Below are positions 36,567-44,533 of a DNA stretch of 64,000 nucleotides, in pieces. The translations under genes were made by a program, and so were the position numbers. The DNA is from Verrucomicrobiaceae bacterium (GTDB taxonomy: Bacteria; Verrucomicrobiota; Verrucomicrobiia; Verrucomicrobiales; Akkermansiaceae). Position 1 is the stretch's first letter, and each line of letters opens with the position of its first letter. The DNA lies in contig JAIXQH010000027.1 of assembly GCA_027484055.1 (NCBI GenBank), forward strand, positions 1 through 64,000. The letters run 5' to 3'. The notes under the pieces were generated by a model. The model was not told where the DNA came from. It saw nothing but the letters and a program-made list of their open reading frames with translations, and did not search any database.

Positions 36567-36648
36567 ACCCAACGCGACGGTGCATCCGACGGTGATAAGC
36601 CGCATTGTTTGAATTTTGACTTCTGCCTGGCCGCCGGATAAGTTAAAC
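36567..36648. other. Cassette-junction-like (attC-like) site, weak
   Basis: ACCCAAC (36567-36573) fits the consensus RYYYAAC and GTTAAAC (36642-36648) fits GTTRRRY, 82 bp end to end, within the attC size range. Internal GCATCCGACGG partly pairs with CCGCCGGAT. This is the only intergenic gap in the array with both core motifs, and no integrase is in the window. Confidence 0.25.
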
Positions 36649-36662
36649 ATTCGCCTCAAAAA

Positions 36663-37448
36663 ATGATCACCAGCTCAACATTAACCCTGCTAGCACTCTT
36701 CGTTGTCTGCAAAGCAGTGGCCGCTCCTGAGACGAAGACCGTTGATGGAGTTGATTACCATATCCTCCATGCCCCGGTAACCTCGGTAAGAATCATCTGG
36801 AAGGACAACCATGGAACTCCGCTTCGAACTTTTCCGGCTGTTTCGCAATACCTAAAGGGTGAAAGTTTGCAGGTGGATACGTTGATGAATGGGGGAATTT
36901 TTGAACCTGGAGGTATTCCAAGCGGTCTGCTTATCCAGAATGGGAAAGTATTGAATCCAGTGAATAGGGACAAAGGCGTAGGCAACTTCTTTCTGCAACC
37001 AAACGGTATCTTTCTCATAGGCTCTGCAGGTGCTGCCGTAATTCGGGCGGACGAATACCCGCTGAAGGACATCACCATCCGGCAGGCTGTCCAGTCAGGA
37101 CCGTTGTTATTGAGACAGGGCAAGGTTCACCCAGCATTCAATGCGAATTCGATGTCTAGGCTGCATCGAAATGGAGTCGGTGTGGCAAAGAACGGTGAGG
37201 TGGTTTTTGCAATGACAGATTTCAATTCCCCGAAGTTCCCGAATCTATATGAGTTTGCCCAATTTTTTCGGACGCTCGGCTGTGACGATGCTCTTTTTCT
37301 CGACGGAGTCATAAGTCAGATGAGTTCTGGGGCAGATCTGAATAAAGCAAGCAACGCATTTGGGTCGATTATCGCTATCATGGAATCCCCTAAGGTAGTA
37401 CAACCCGCAGATGGCAAAGCGCCTGAAGCTCCTGAGTCACCGCGCTAA
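36663..37448 (+). CDS. Secreted phosphodiester glycosidase-like protein (NAGPA/DUF2233 family)
   Basis: The 261-residue protein has a signal peptide (MITSSTLTLLALFVVCKAVAA). The mature part follows the phosphodiester glycosidase fold: VDTLMNGGIFEPGGIPSGLLIQNGK, GNFFLQPNGIFLIG, RNGVGVAKNGEVVFAMTD and DALFLDGVISQM. Relatives remove sugars from phosphodiesters, for example the uncovering enzyme for mannose-6-phosphate tags or bacterial exopolysaccharide processing proteins. It should be periplasmic or outer-membrane associated. Lower GC than neighbours; last gene of the array. Confidence 0.8.
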   Translation: MITSSTLTLLALFVVCKAVAAPETKTVDGVDYHILHAPVTSVRIIWKDNHGTPLRTFPAVSQYLKGESLQVDTLMNGGIFEPGGIPSGLLIQNGKVLNPVNRDKGVGNFFLQPNGIFLIGSAGAAVIRADEYPLKDITIRQAVQSGPLLLRQGKVHPAFNANSMSRLHRNGVGVAKNGEVVFAMTDFNSPKFPNLYEFAQFFRTLGCDDALFLDGVISQMSSGADLNKASNAFGSIIAIMESPKVVQPADGKAPEAPESPR

Positions 37449-37953
37449 CTCAATTCAATCACGATTCTGCCATCGCTCAAACTCTGCCAATTATATTGCC
37501 CAAAGATTTTTTGTCAGATGTTGCGCACGAGATCATTCACGCGTGGATGAATTCTGCCACTAGGGGAGCCAGTGAGCGAATTCTGAGTTCGCTCGGGCAT
37601 GCTCCGACCGAGACGAGATGTGGAAGCGAATGTGGATGATGAAACTTCTCGTAACGGTCTGGGGTTGGAATCTCCAGCCACGATAATACGCAAGGAGCTT
37701 TGGCAAACGGTCTCAGGGCTTACCTTAATTTGTTATTTTAACCACGAATCGACGCCGATAAAGGCGAATGAAACCAAATTCAGCTGCCCGATGCACCGGT
37801 ATCGAAACCATTTGATCAAACCTTTGGTTTTGCCACGGATCAGTCGTGTCTCTTTGCCTTTATTCGCGGTAGGTTTTTTCAGAATGAGGTGATCCTGCAA
37901 ACGGTCTATTACCACCTTGACGAGTGCCCAAGTCTTATCTACGACGACCAGAT
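37449..37953. other. Gene-free accessory gap
   Basis: About 500 bp without a convincing gene; short frames inside lack codon signal or homology. It holds a hairpin GAGCGAA (37574-37580)/TTCGCTC (37588-37594), two copies of GCAAACGGTCT (near 37699 and 37898), and an imperfect inverted pair built on CCACGAATCG..CGATAAAGGCGAATG and GCCTTTATTCGCGG (about 37740-37880). It looks like repeat-rich debris at the edge of the low-GC region. Confidence 0.5.
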
Positions 37954-38553
37954 ATGAGCGTTCCCCCCGACTCGCGATATGCTAAGTGGAAATTGGTATT
38001 TAAAGAATACGCAGTCCTTGTGCTGTCCACGAGTTGGTTCTATCTAGCGTTGGGAATTGGATTTTTCGTGCTGGATGCGTTGACGGGGCGGTATTTGTCG
38101 TTCCCCATCTTATTCGTTCTGCCGGTGGCGTCTGCGGCCTTGTATTGCAGTTCTCGGGTGTCATATGCCTTGGCGATTTTACTGCCCTTGGGGCGATTTG
38201 TGATCTTGCTGGTGAATAGTAAAAATCAACAGATCGGTTACCAATTTGCGAATGCGCCGGTCCGGATGGCGGTGTTATTACTCATTGCATACCTTGTGAG
38301 CCGCACGGCACGTCAAACGAAGGAGCTCAAAGCCCGTGTCGAGAGTATGGTGATGATCTGCGCTTGGTCGCGAACCGTGAAATATGAGGGCGAGTGGATT
38401 TCTTTCGAGCAATACTTGCTGCGCCGGTTTAAGATCAGCACCAGCCACGGGATTTCTCCGGCCGAGGCCAAGCGGCTCTTCGGCGATATGGCAAACAGCG
38501 AAAATCCAGCGCCCGACGCGCAGACACTCTCCAGCACCCAGCATGACCCATGA
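37954..38553 (+). CDS. Membrane protein of unknown function
   Basis: The 199-residue protein (start MSVPPDSRYAKWKLVF) has about four transmembrane helices between residues 20 and 125, then a basic cytosolic tail with a short helix and a C-terminal polar stretch (ISPAEAKRLFGDMANSENPAPDA). The helix bundle resembles sensor-type input domains, but no kinase or cyclase follows. Its last 11 bp overlap the start of the next gene, implying coupled translation with the hemolysin III-like protein. Confidence 0.65.
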   Translation: MSVPPDSRYAKWKLVFKEYAVLVLSTSWFYLALGIGFFVLDALTGRYLSFPILFVLPVASAALYCSSRVSYALAILLPLGRFVILLVNSKNQQIGYQFANAPVRMAVLLLIAYLVSRTARQTKELKARVESMVMICAWSRTVKYEGEWISFEQYLLRRFKISTSHGISPAEAKRLFGDMANSENPAPDAQTLSSTQHDP

Positions 38554-39199
38554 AATCCCACAGCGCTCCGACTTGTGCGATTCGCACCGCGAGGAAGTGG
38601 CCAGTTTGCTGACTCATGCGGCTGGGGCGCTATTGAGCGTGGGGGCGACGGTGCTGATGCTGGTGGTCGCGGGTGGTGATCCACTGGAAAGCGTGTCGGC
38701 CCTCGTGTTCGGCTTGGCGCTGATTTTACTCTACTCCTCTTCTTCGCTGTATCATTTTTTCACCTCGGCGCGGTGGAAGGCCCACTTCCAGGCGCTGGAT
38801 CATGCGTGCATTTACCTGCTCATCGCCGCGTCTTACACGCCCATCACCCTGATCACGCTGCGGGGGACTCGGGGTTGGTTTTTGTTTGGGGTGGTCTGGG
38901 CCTTGGCGCTGGTGGGGGTGTTGATGAAGACGCTGGGGAAGGTGAGGCGGGATCACTGGATTTCCACGGCTTTGTATTTGGCGATGGGGTGGCTGATCGT
39001 CTTCGCCATCGGGCCGCTATTCCGTGGGCTGCCCTTGGCTGGGATCTTGTGGCTGGTGGCGGGCGGGCTTTTTTATTCCCTAGGGATCGTTTTTTACGCA
39101 TGGCATCGGCTGCCGTTTCATCACGCGATCTGGCACCTGTTTGTGCTCGGTGGCAGCGCCTGCCATGTGGTGGCGGTGGCCGGCTATGTATTTGAATAA
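38543..39199 (+). CDS. Hemolysin III family membrane protein (PAQR-like)
   Basis: The 218-residue protein (MTHEIPQRSDLCDSHREEVASLLTHAAG) has seven predicted helices and the family signatures SSSLYHFF, DHACIYLLIAASYTPITL and HHAIWHLFVLGGSACH. Those conserved His, Asp and Ser residues form a predicted metal site in PAQR-type hydrolases. Cellular function in bacteria is unsettled; the hemolysin label is historical. The ATG at 38543 is chosen because the upstream frame lies inside the previous gene. mutM follows 9 bp later. Confidence 0.85.
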   Translation: MTHEIPQRSDLCDSHREEVASLLTHAAGALLSVGATVLMLVVAGGDPLESVSALVFGLALILLYSSSSLYHFFTSARWKAHFQALDHACIYLLIAASYTPITLITLRGTRGWFLFGVVWALALVGVLMKTLGKVRRDHWISTALYLAMGWLIVFAIGPLFRGLPLAGILWLVAGGLFYSLGIVFYAWHRLPFHHAIWHLFVLGGSACHVVAVAGYVFE

Positions 39200-39208
39200 C
39201 CGAAATTT

Positions 39209-40030
39209 ATGCCTGAGCTACCCGAAGTCGAGACCACGCGCCGTGGCATCCTGCCCCATGTGTGTGGGGTGACCATGCGGGAGCTGATCGTGCGACGTTG
39301 GGATCTGCGCCAGCCGATTTCGGCGAACCTCCCCGATTTGGAAGGGCGTAAAATCCTCGATGTGAGCCGGCGGTCTAAATACCTGCTGCTCGGAATCGAC
39401 GACGGATCGACCGTATTGATCCACCTAGGGATGTCGGGAAGTCTGCGGGTGATCGACCCCGAAGCGGAGTGGAAAAAGCACGATCATGTGGGCATCACTC
39501 TCGGAAATGGCATGCAGCTGCGTTTTCATGATCCGCGGCGCTTCGGCTTGGTGCTGAGGTTGATGGAGGCAGATCCGCTGAGCCACGTGCTTTTGAAAAA
39601 CTTGGGCCCTGAGCCGTTGGAGGCAGATTTCACGACGGCGCACTTACTCGCGGCCTGTGGGAAGCGCTCGGTGGCGATCAAATCCGTCATCATGGACGCG
39701 GGCGTGGTGGTGGGAGTGGGGAATATCTATGCCTCGGAAGCCCTGTTCCGCGCGGGGATTTCTCCACTCACTCCGGCGAATGGGCTGTCAAAGGCACGAT
39801 TGGGAAAACTGGTGCTGGCGATCCGGGAGGTGTTGGCGGCAGCCATCGAAGAAGGCGGCACGACCCTGCGGGATTTCCTGAATTCCGACGGGAAGCCGGG
39901 ATATTTCAAACAACGCCTCTTCGTTTATGACCGGAAGGGCGAGCCATGCCGCGTTTGCGGCACGGAGATCACCCACGCCGTGCTCGGCCAGAGGGCGACG
40001 TATTGGTGCCCCAAGTGCCAGCGTGGGTGA
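39209..40030 (+). CDS. mutM: Formamidopyrimidine-DNA glycosylase
   Basis: The 273-residue protein begins MPELPEVETTRRGI, giving the catalytic Pro2 and Glu3, has SRRSKYLLLGID with the conserved Lys, and ends in the zinc finger CRVCGTEITHAVLGQRATYWCPKCQR. It removes 8-oxoguanine and formamidopyrimidines from DNA and nicks the strand by beta/delta elimination. Length is the usual about 270. It follows the hemolysin III-like gene by 9 bp and probably shares its transcript. No sign of inactivation. Confidence 0.95.
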   Translation: MPELPEVETTRRGILPHVCGVTMRELIVRRWDLRQPISANLPDLEGRKILDVSRRSKYLLLGIDDGSTVLIHLGMSGSLRVIDPEAEWKKHDHVGITLGNGMQLRFHDPRRFGLVLRLMEADPLSHVLLKNLGPEPLEADFTTAHLLAACGKRSVAIKSVIMDAGVVVGVGNIYASEALFRAGISPLTPANGLSKARLGKLVLAIREVLAAAIEEGGTTLRDFLNSDGKPGYFKQRLFVYDRKGEPCRVCGTEITHAVLGQRATYWCPKCQRG

Positions 40031-40199
40031 GTGAGATCGTTTCCGAGGCCGGGACCGTTCCCTGGCCGGACTATACAATAAATCATTCATAATGAGGTGG
40101 TCTTGGTCCGGGATATGGATTTTGATCAGTGAATAGGGTCATTTTCTTATCAGCATCGAGTCCTTGCGCTTTTTCGTGAAAAGGTTCATGACTTGACGG

Positions 40200-43121
40200 A
40201 TGAAACTCCATCTGCACCTGTCGCTGGCCATTGGAATTAACTGCCTGCCGGTATGTGCCGCAGAGTTTCAAGGGGCCAAGGCCATTCTGCAACAGATCGC
40301 AGAAGCCAACACAAAAAAGCCGGATGACGGCGGCGGGTCCAATGCAGCGGACAATTTGCTGGCAAAAATCAAGGCCTTCGGAAATGAGGCCGCAGCACTC
40401 ACACCTGCGGATGCGGCGGCACAGTGGCTGGTATTATTCGACGCCTATTTGGCCGTGCCTGCCGAACTTGTCCAAGAGTTTCAGCATGACGCCAATGGAG
40501 AAAAGAGCCTGTCTTTGAATGCATTGATTGCGGTTCTCCCCACCTCTAACGCGTGGGATGACATCATCAAGGGCATGGAAACAAGAGCCGGTGAACAATC
40601 CGGTATCCTGAAAAACACCATGCATCTTTTTGCGACCATCTTGGGAAATGACAACACTGCCCGGCTTCAAGCCATTGATTCCATGCAGAGCAGCGCCTCC
40701 CGCACCGATGACAGCAATTTCAGCTATTATGCGGAAATGTTTGGAGACCAGTTGTGGGATATCATTGTGGCCACCGCCGCAGATCCGAAGATGGCGGTGG
40801 ACCTTTTTGAGAGACGGCTCAAGGCACTTGAATTTCCCTCGAAAAACAAACGGCGATCGCGAGATACACTTAAGATACCAAGCCTTCTAAAGCGCGTAGA
40901 ACCGGCTCAAGTGGAGCGGCTTCTCGACAGGGCCGTCATTCTCGATGTGGAGCTCAGCGTGCAGGACAAGGAAATGCACACGGCGTGTGTAGCGGCTACG
41001 GTTCGGAATCTTTCCAAACTTGTGAAACCTCAATGGCAGCTTGTGCAAGGTATTGATGATGGCGCTTTATATGAAGAACTGGTTAAAAAATTTCCCCGAA
41101 CTTCAAATGACTACGCTCGTAGTGCGGCCGATCAGGTGTATTTTTTCTGTTTGATTTCGCAGGATCGGACCAAAGAGGCAGCCGAGCTGAGCAAGGTTAT
41201 ATTTACGGATAGAAATTCTAACTCGGGCGGTTTCAATTATGGTATCAATAATTTGATTAAAAAGGCAGATTTAAACGAAAAGCTGATTCCCTTCTTTAAG
41301 GAGCAGCTCACGCAAGATCCTAATCTTCCGCTGTGGGAAATCCTTACATCCCTGTCCCTATCAGAAGGACAATCCGCCGAGTTTCTCGCCTTTCTTAAAC
41401 AAATGATGACGAAGCCCGGTCTTGAGCCGCTTCAGCTTACCAAAATGCAGGCGGCCCATTTGAAGGGCTTGTTAGCCATGGACAAGATGGAAGAAGCCAT
41501 CCCGATTTTAAGAAAACTGATTCAGGAAAAACCGCAAACCACCAAAGAGGCTGGTTCCGAACCGCTTGAACACGTGGTGCTCCTCATGAAGATCGGCCGC
41601 TTGATGAACAGGCCGGATCTTGTTGAAGAGGCTCTGTCTGCCGCTGATGAAAAAGTAGCGAAAAGCTCCAGCGACAGTTCTGTTGGAGAATTAGTAGATG
41701 AACTCGTGGCTCTTCATCGCGAAGTCGTAGCGGAGAGCGTTCTTGCCACCCAGCTCCTCAGGTTGTCACGCCCCAGCGGGGATTATCGATCGTATGAACT
41801 CCTCAGTATCCTCACTCAGTTGGTCAGTTTATACGACAAGACAGGGCGCCATGCGGACGTGCTTTTCCTGTTGGATAATGCACCCGGCTGGGGGGCTGAG
41901 GAACTCACGCAGCTCAACTCCCCACTTCCCCTCATTGCGTCACGTGCGCTTGCAGCGGTAGGTCGTATGGATGAGGCAAAAAAGATTGTCCGGCGTGTCG
42001 TGCAGGACAGCCCGGGCGACGACGCTGGTTACGGATTGCTGCTGAAGCTCGGCGGCGATGACATTCGTGACCTTCTGGATCAGGCGTATGCTCAAAACCG
42101 TTTTGAGGAACGCCCCTTGATCTGGAAAGCAAAGCTACTGCTCGATCAGGGAAAGCTGGATGAAGCGGAAAAGACCGCGCGCGCCGCCATCGCAGTGGAT
42201 CCGTCTGATGGTGAACAAGGAAAGGGCGACCGTCTGAGGGCTTATGCGGTCCTGGCGGATATTCTAGAGAAAAAAGGTGACATGGATCAAGCCGCCGGCA
42301 TGCGCAAGGCATTGAAGGCGATCCGGCTTTCGGAAGATGCGGACGACTGGCAGGAAGTGGGTCTTCTATCCAGGGCGGTGGCTATGTATGAGGAGTCGCT
42401 AGGATATTTTTCCGATGCGTATTGCATCCAATCCCGCTTGGCTCGGCATCAGTCGGATCTCGGCGAGTTTGAAAAAGCTGCCGAGCATTATCGGCGCGCC
42501 TTCGAGCTGATGCCGGATAGCTTTGGCCGTGTGGAAAGCCACTGCTTTGGTTGCGAAGGGACATTCACCGACCCCAAAGCGCAAACCGTTGCTGAAAAAA
42601 TCTTTGCGAGGCTCGTCGAAAAACTGCCCGACCGTGCGCAAGTATTTTATCTTTATGGTTACCTGAAAGAGGCTCAGGAAAAACCAGCGGAAGCTGCTGC
42701 CTTGTTTCAAAAGGCCGTCCAGCTTGATCCTGACTACTTGAACGCCTGGATTCATCTGGCAACAACCGCGGAAGCTGCGGGGCTAGCTGCCACGGAGCGT
42801 GACATCATTTTGGGGAAAATCCTCGATCTCGATCCACGCGGAGCGCGCAGCAATAGTATCTTCGACCGTTATTCCAATTTGCGCGCGCTCTGGGATAGAG
42901 TGATCGCTTTGGAGAAAGCCCATCCACCATTGGACCCCGTCCCTCTTTACACGCTAACAGCATCTAAAGCGGCCCTTGAGAAAGTGCAAGATAGCCGCAC
43001 TGGTAGGTTTGACTCTTATTCACGTTCTGAGGAGCATGAGCCCCTACGCAAACAGATGCTCGCAAATCCCTTAATTTCCTCGTCCGCCAGCCTACTAGAA
43101 AAAGCTATCGGCAAGGAGTGA
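40200..43121 (+). CDS. Large secreted TPR protein
   Basis: The 973-residue protein has a signal peptide (MKLHLHLSLAIGINCLPVCAA). The N-terminal half is an unrecognised helical domain; the C-terminal half holds repeats of TPR type (AKLLLDQGKLDEAEKTARAAIAVDPSDG, AVMADILEKKGD-like segments, LGEFEKAAEHYRRAFELMPDS, AEAAALFQKAVQLDPDYLNAWIHLATTAEAAG). It is probably a periplasmic scaffold. Similar long TPR proteins are frequent in verrucomicrobia. It is alone, with its own 169-bp upstream gap. Confidence 0.85.
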   Translation: MKLHLHLSLAIGINCLPVCAAEFQGAKAILQQIAEANTKKPDDGGGSNAADNLLAKIKAFGNEAAALTPADAAAQWLVLFDAYLAVPAELVQEFQHDANGEKSLSLNALIAVLPTSNAWDDIIKGMETRAGEQSGILKNTMHLFATILGNDNTARLQAIDSMQSSASRTDDSNFSYYAEMFGDQLWDIIVATAADPKMAVDLFERRLKALEFPSKNKRRSRDTLKIPSLLKRVEPAQVERLLDRAVILDVELSVQDKEMHTACVAATVRNLSKLVKPQWQLVQGIDDGALYEELVKKFPRTSNDYARSAADQVYFFCLISQDRTKEAAELSKVIFTDRNSNSGGFNYGINNLIKKADLNEKLIPFFKEQLTQDPNLPLWEILTSLSLSEGQSAEFLAFLKQMMTKPGLEPLQLTKMQAAHLKGLLAMDKMEEAIPILRKLIQEKPQTTKEAGSEPLEHVVLLMKIGRLMNRPDLVEEALSAADEKVAKSSSDSSVGELVDELVALHREVVAESVLATQLLRLSRPSGDYRSYELLSILTQLVSLYDKTGRHADVLFLLDNAPGWGAEELTQLNSPLPLIASRALAAVGRMDEAKKIVRRVVQDSPGDDAGYGLLLKLGGDDIRDLLDQAYAQNRFEERPLIWKAKLLLDQGKLDEAEKTARAAIAVDPSDGEQGKGDRLRAYAVLADILEKKGDMDQAAGMRKALKAIRLSEDADDWQEVGLLSRAVAMYEESLGYFSDAYCIQSRLARHQSDLGEFEKAAEHYRRAFELMPDSFGRVESHCFGCEGTFTDPKAQTVAEKIFARLVEKLPDRAQVFYLYGYLKEAQEKPAEAAALFQKAVQLDPDYLNAWIHLATTAEAAGLAATERDIILGKILDLDPRGARSNSIFDRYSNLRALWDRVIALEKAHPPLDPVPLYTLTASKAALEKVQDSRTGRFDSYSRSEEHEPLRKQMLANPLISSSASLLEKAIGKE

Positions 43122-43223
43122 TTCTGACACAGGCACTCATTTTAGGATCATCGTCTGGAAAGTCGGATTGACCCTCGGATGGTGTTTTTTTCGATATGGG
43201 GATGCAGTGGAGCCAGCGGGGCT

Positions 43224-43254
43224 GAGATAAATCTGGCGGTGTCGGGCGGGGGGA
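43224..43254 (+). repeat. Near-identical 30-bp direct repeat (copy 1)
   Basis: GAGATAAATCTGGCGGTGT followed by a G-rich run (CGGGCGGGGGG). It recurs at 47014-47044 with one base change. The two copies, same orientation, bracket the sigma-PH-kinase operon. An adjacent unit CGCAAAGACGCAGAGCCGC (about 43271-43290) resembles dispersed intergenic repeats. Confidence 0.7.
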
Positions 43255-43318
43255 GTTGAAGATTTTCTCGCGCAAAGACGCAGAGCCGCAAAGGGAAGAG
43301 GGGGGAAGGCTCGCAATT

Positions 43319-44047
43319 CTAATGCGACGAATGCCCTTGCTCGAATGCGCCTAGTAAAACGCCGAGTTCCTCCTCGATCATGGTGGGATCGGAAAGGGTG
43401 TGGGCGACTTCACGTCTGAGCAATTCACGATAGCGTTTGCGCAGCCGATGGACGCTCACCCGCAGCGCGGCTTCATTCATTCCCAGTTCTGAAGCCTTGT
43501 CCGCATAACGAATTCCTTCCCGTTCCGTGGTGAGGAAAATCTTCATCTGCTCGAAATGCATTCCATTTCCCGAGAGCGCGAATTCATCACGCAAGGTGGA
43601 GATCACCCGCTCCAACAGTGCGACCGCCCACTCGCGGTCATAGGCCGCGTCGGGCGTGATCTGTCTTCGATCTGCGATTTGGAACTGGGTGTCGGCGCTC
43701 TGCCAATCGAGCGGAAAATGAGTGATGTTTCCTCCCCGTTTCTGTCGTCCCGCGCGATCACGTTCGTTGGACATAAAGTTCTTGAGCGCTGCCAACAAAA
43801 AGGCCCGGAAGCGCCCGTTTTCCTGCTTCAACGCGGCGAAGTCCTGTCGTTCCAGCAGCTTTGCCAAAAACGCCTGCGTCAGATCCTCCGCATCCTCTTT
43901 GGAAAATCCATGCCGCCGAACATAGGCATAAAGCGGAAACCAATACGCGGTGCACAGGGACTCCAACGCTTCAGCCGCTGAGGCTCCGGCGGCACGGACC
44001 ACCGTCCAGCGGGTTGTTGCGAAAAACCCGTCGGATGGAGCGCTCAT
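43319..44047 (-). CDS. ECF-type RNA polymerase sigma factor
   Basis: The 242-residue protein has a sigma-2 region (LESLCTAYWFPLYAYVRRHGFSKEDAEDLTQAFLAKLLE) and a sigma-4 helix-turn-helix region (IRYADKASELGMNEAALRVSVHRLRKRYRELLR). The spacing and the start FATTRWTVVRAA fit the ECF group common in planctomycetes and verrucomicrobia, often paired with Ser/Thr kinases. No anti-sigma factor is adjacent. It is third in a leftward operon, its ATG overlapping the stop of the PH-domain gene (ATGA). Regulation by the upstream kinase is plausible but unproven. Confidence 0.85.
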   Translation of the reverse strand: MSAPSDGFFATTRWTVVRAAGASAAEALESLCTAYWFPLYAYVRRHGFSKEDAEDLTQAFLAKLLERQDFAALKQENGRFRAFLLAALKNFMSNERDRAGRQKRGGNITHFPLDWQSADTQFQIADRRQITPDAAYDREWAVALLERVISTLRDEFALSGNGMHFEQMKIFLTTEREGIRYADKASELGMNEAALRVSVHRLRKRYRELLRREVAHTLSDPTMIEEELGVLLGAFEQGHSSH

Positions 44048-44529
44048 GCGGAAAGTTCTTTCACGAATTCCTCCGGCTCATCCGGCGAAACCACTACCGT
44101 CCGCTTCTCAAAACGTAGCACCACCGTCCGGTTCTGATCCGTCACGAACGCCCGATAAGACCCCAGCGTTTTGCTCCAATACCACCCGGTGAAGGAAAAC
44201 ACCCCTCCATTACCGCAGATGCGCAGGCTCTTCCTCATGGCCTGCGGAATCACTACCGCCGATTTCAAACCCGAGCGGTCCAGCCGCGTCGTCGCGAACA
44301 AGCGATGGATCAAGATGGCGTCATCCGTGATTTCATAGCTGCGAATCATGAACGGCATACAGCCCAGCACGATCAGCGGCAGCAGCCATTGTGCGAACGG
44401 TGCGAGGAAGGCAGGTGTGGCGTGCGATCGCACCGCGTCGCCGGCAAAGATGGATACGACCGACAAAGCCACGAGGATGACTGAGCAAATCACAAGGGGT
44501 TTTCCCCACGGGGCTTGATAGGTTTTCAT
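44044..44529 (-). CDS. Membrane protein with bacterial PH-like domain
   Basis: The 161-residue protein has two transmembrane helices (about residues 12-30 and 42-60) and a C-terminal beta-rich domain (YEITDDAILIHRLFATTRLDRSGLKSAVVIP ... RTVVLRFEKRTVVVSPDEPEEFVKEL) of the bacterial PH type. It lies 4 bp after the kinase gene and overlaps the sigma gene by 4 bp, so it is part of the same operon. It may be a membrane-bound partner that holds or releases the sigma factor; this is inference. Confidence 0.75.
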   Translation of the reverse strand: MKTYQAPWGKPLVICSVILVALSVVSIFAGDAVRSHATPAFLAPFAQWLLPLIVLGCMPFMIRSYEITDDAILIHRLFATTRLDRSGLKSAVVIPQAMRKSLRICGNGGVFSFTGWYWSKTLGSYRAFVTDQNRTVVLRFEKRTVVVSPDEPEEFVKELSA

Positions 44530-44533
44530 GAAT

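Noticed and set aside
37599-37892. 97-codon frame in the gap after the glycosidase-like gene
   Set aside because: Overlaps an imperfect inverted repeat, no family features, and the frame looks random.
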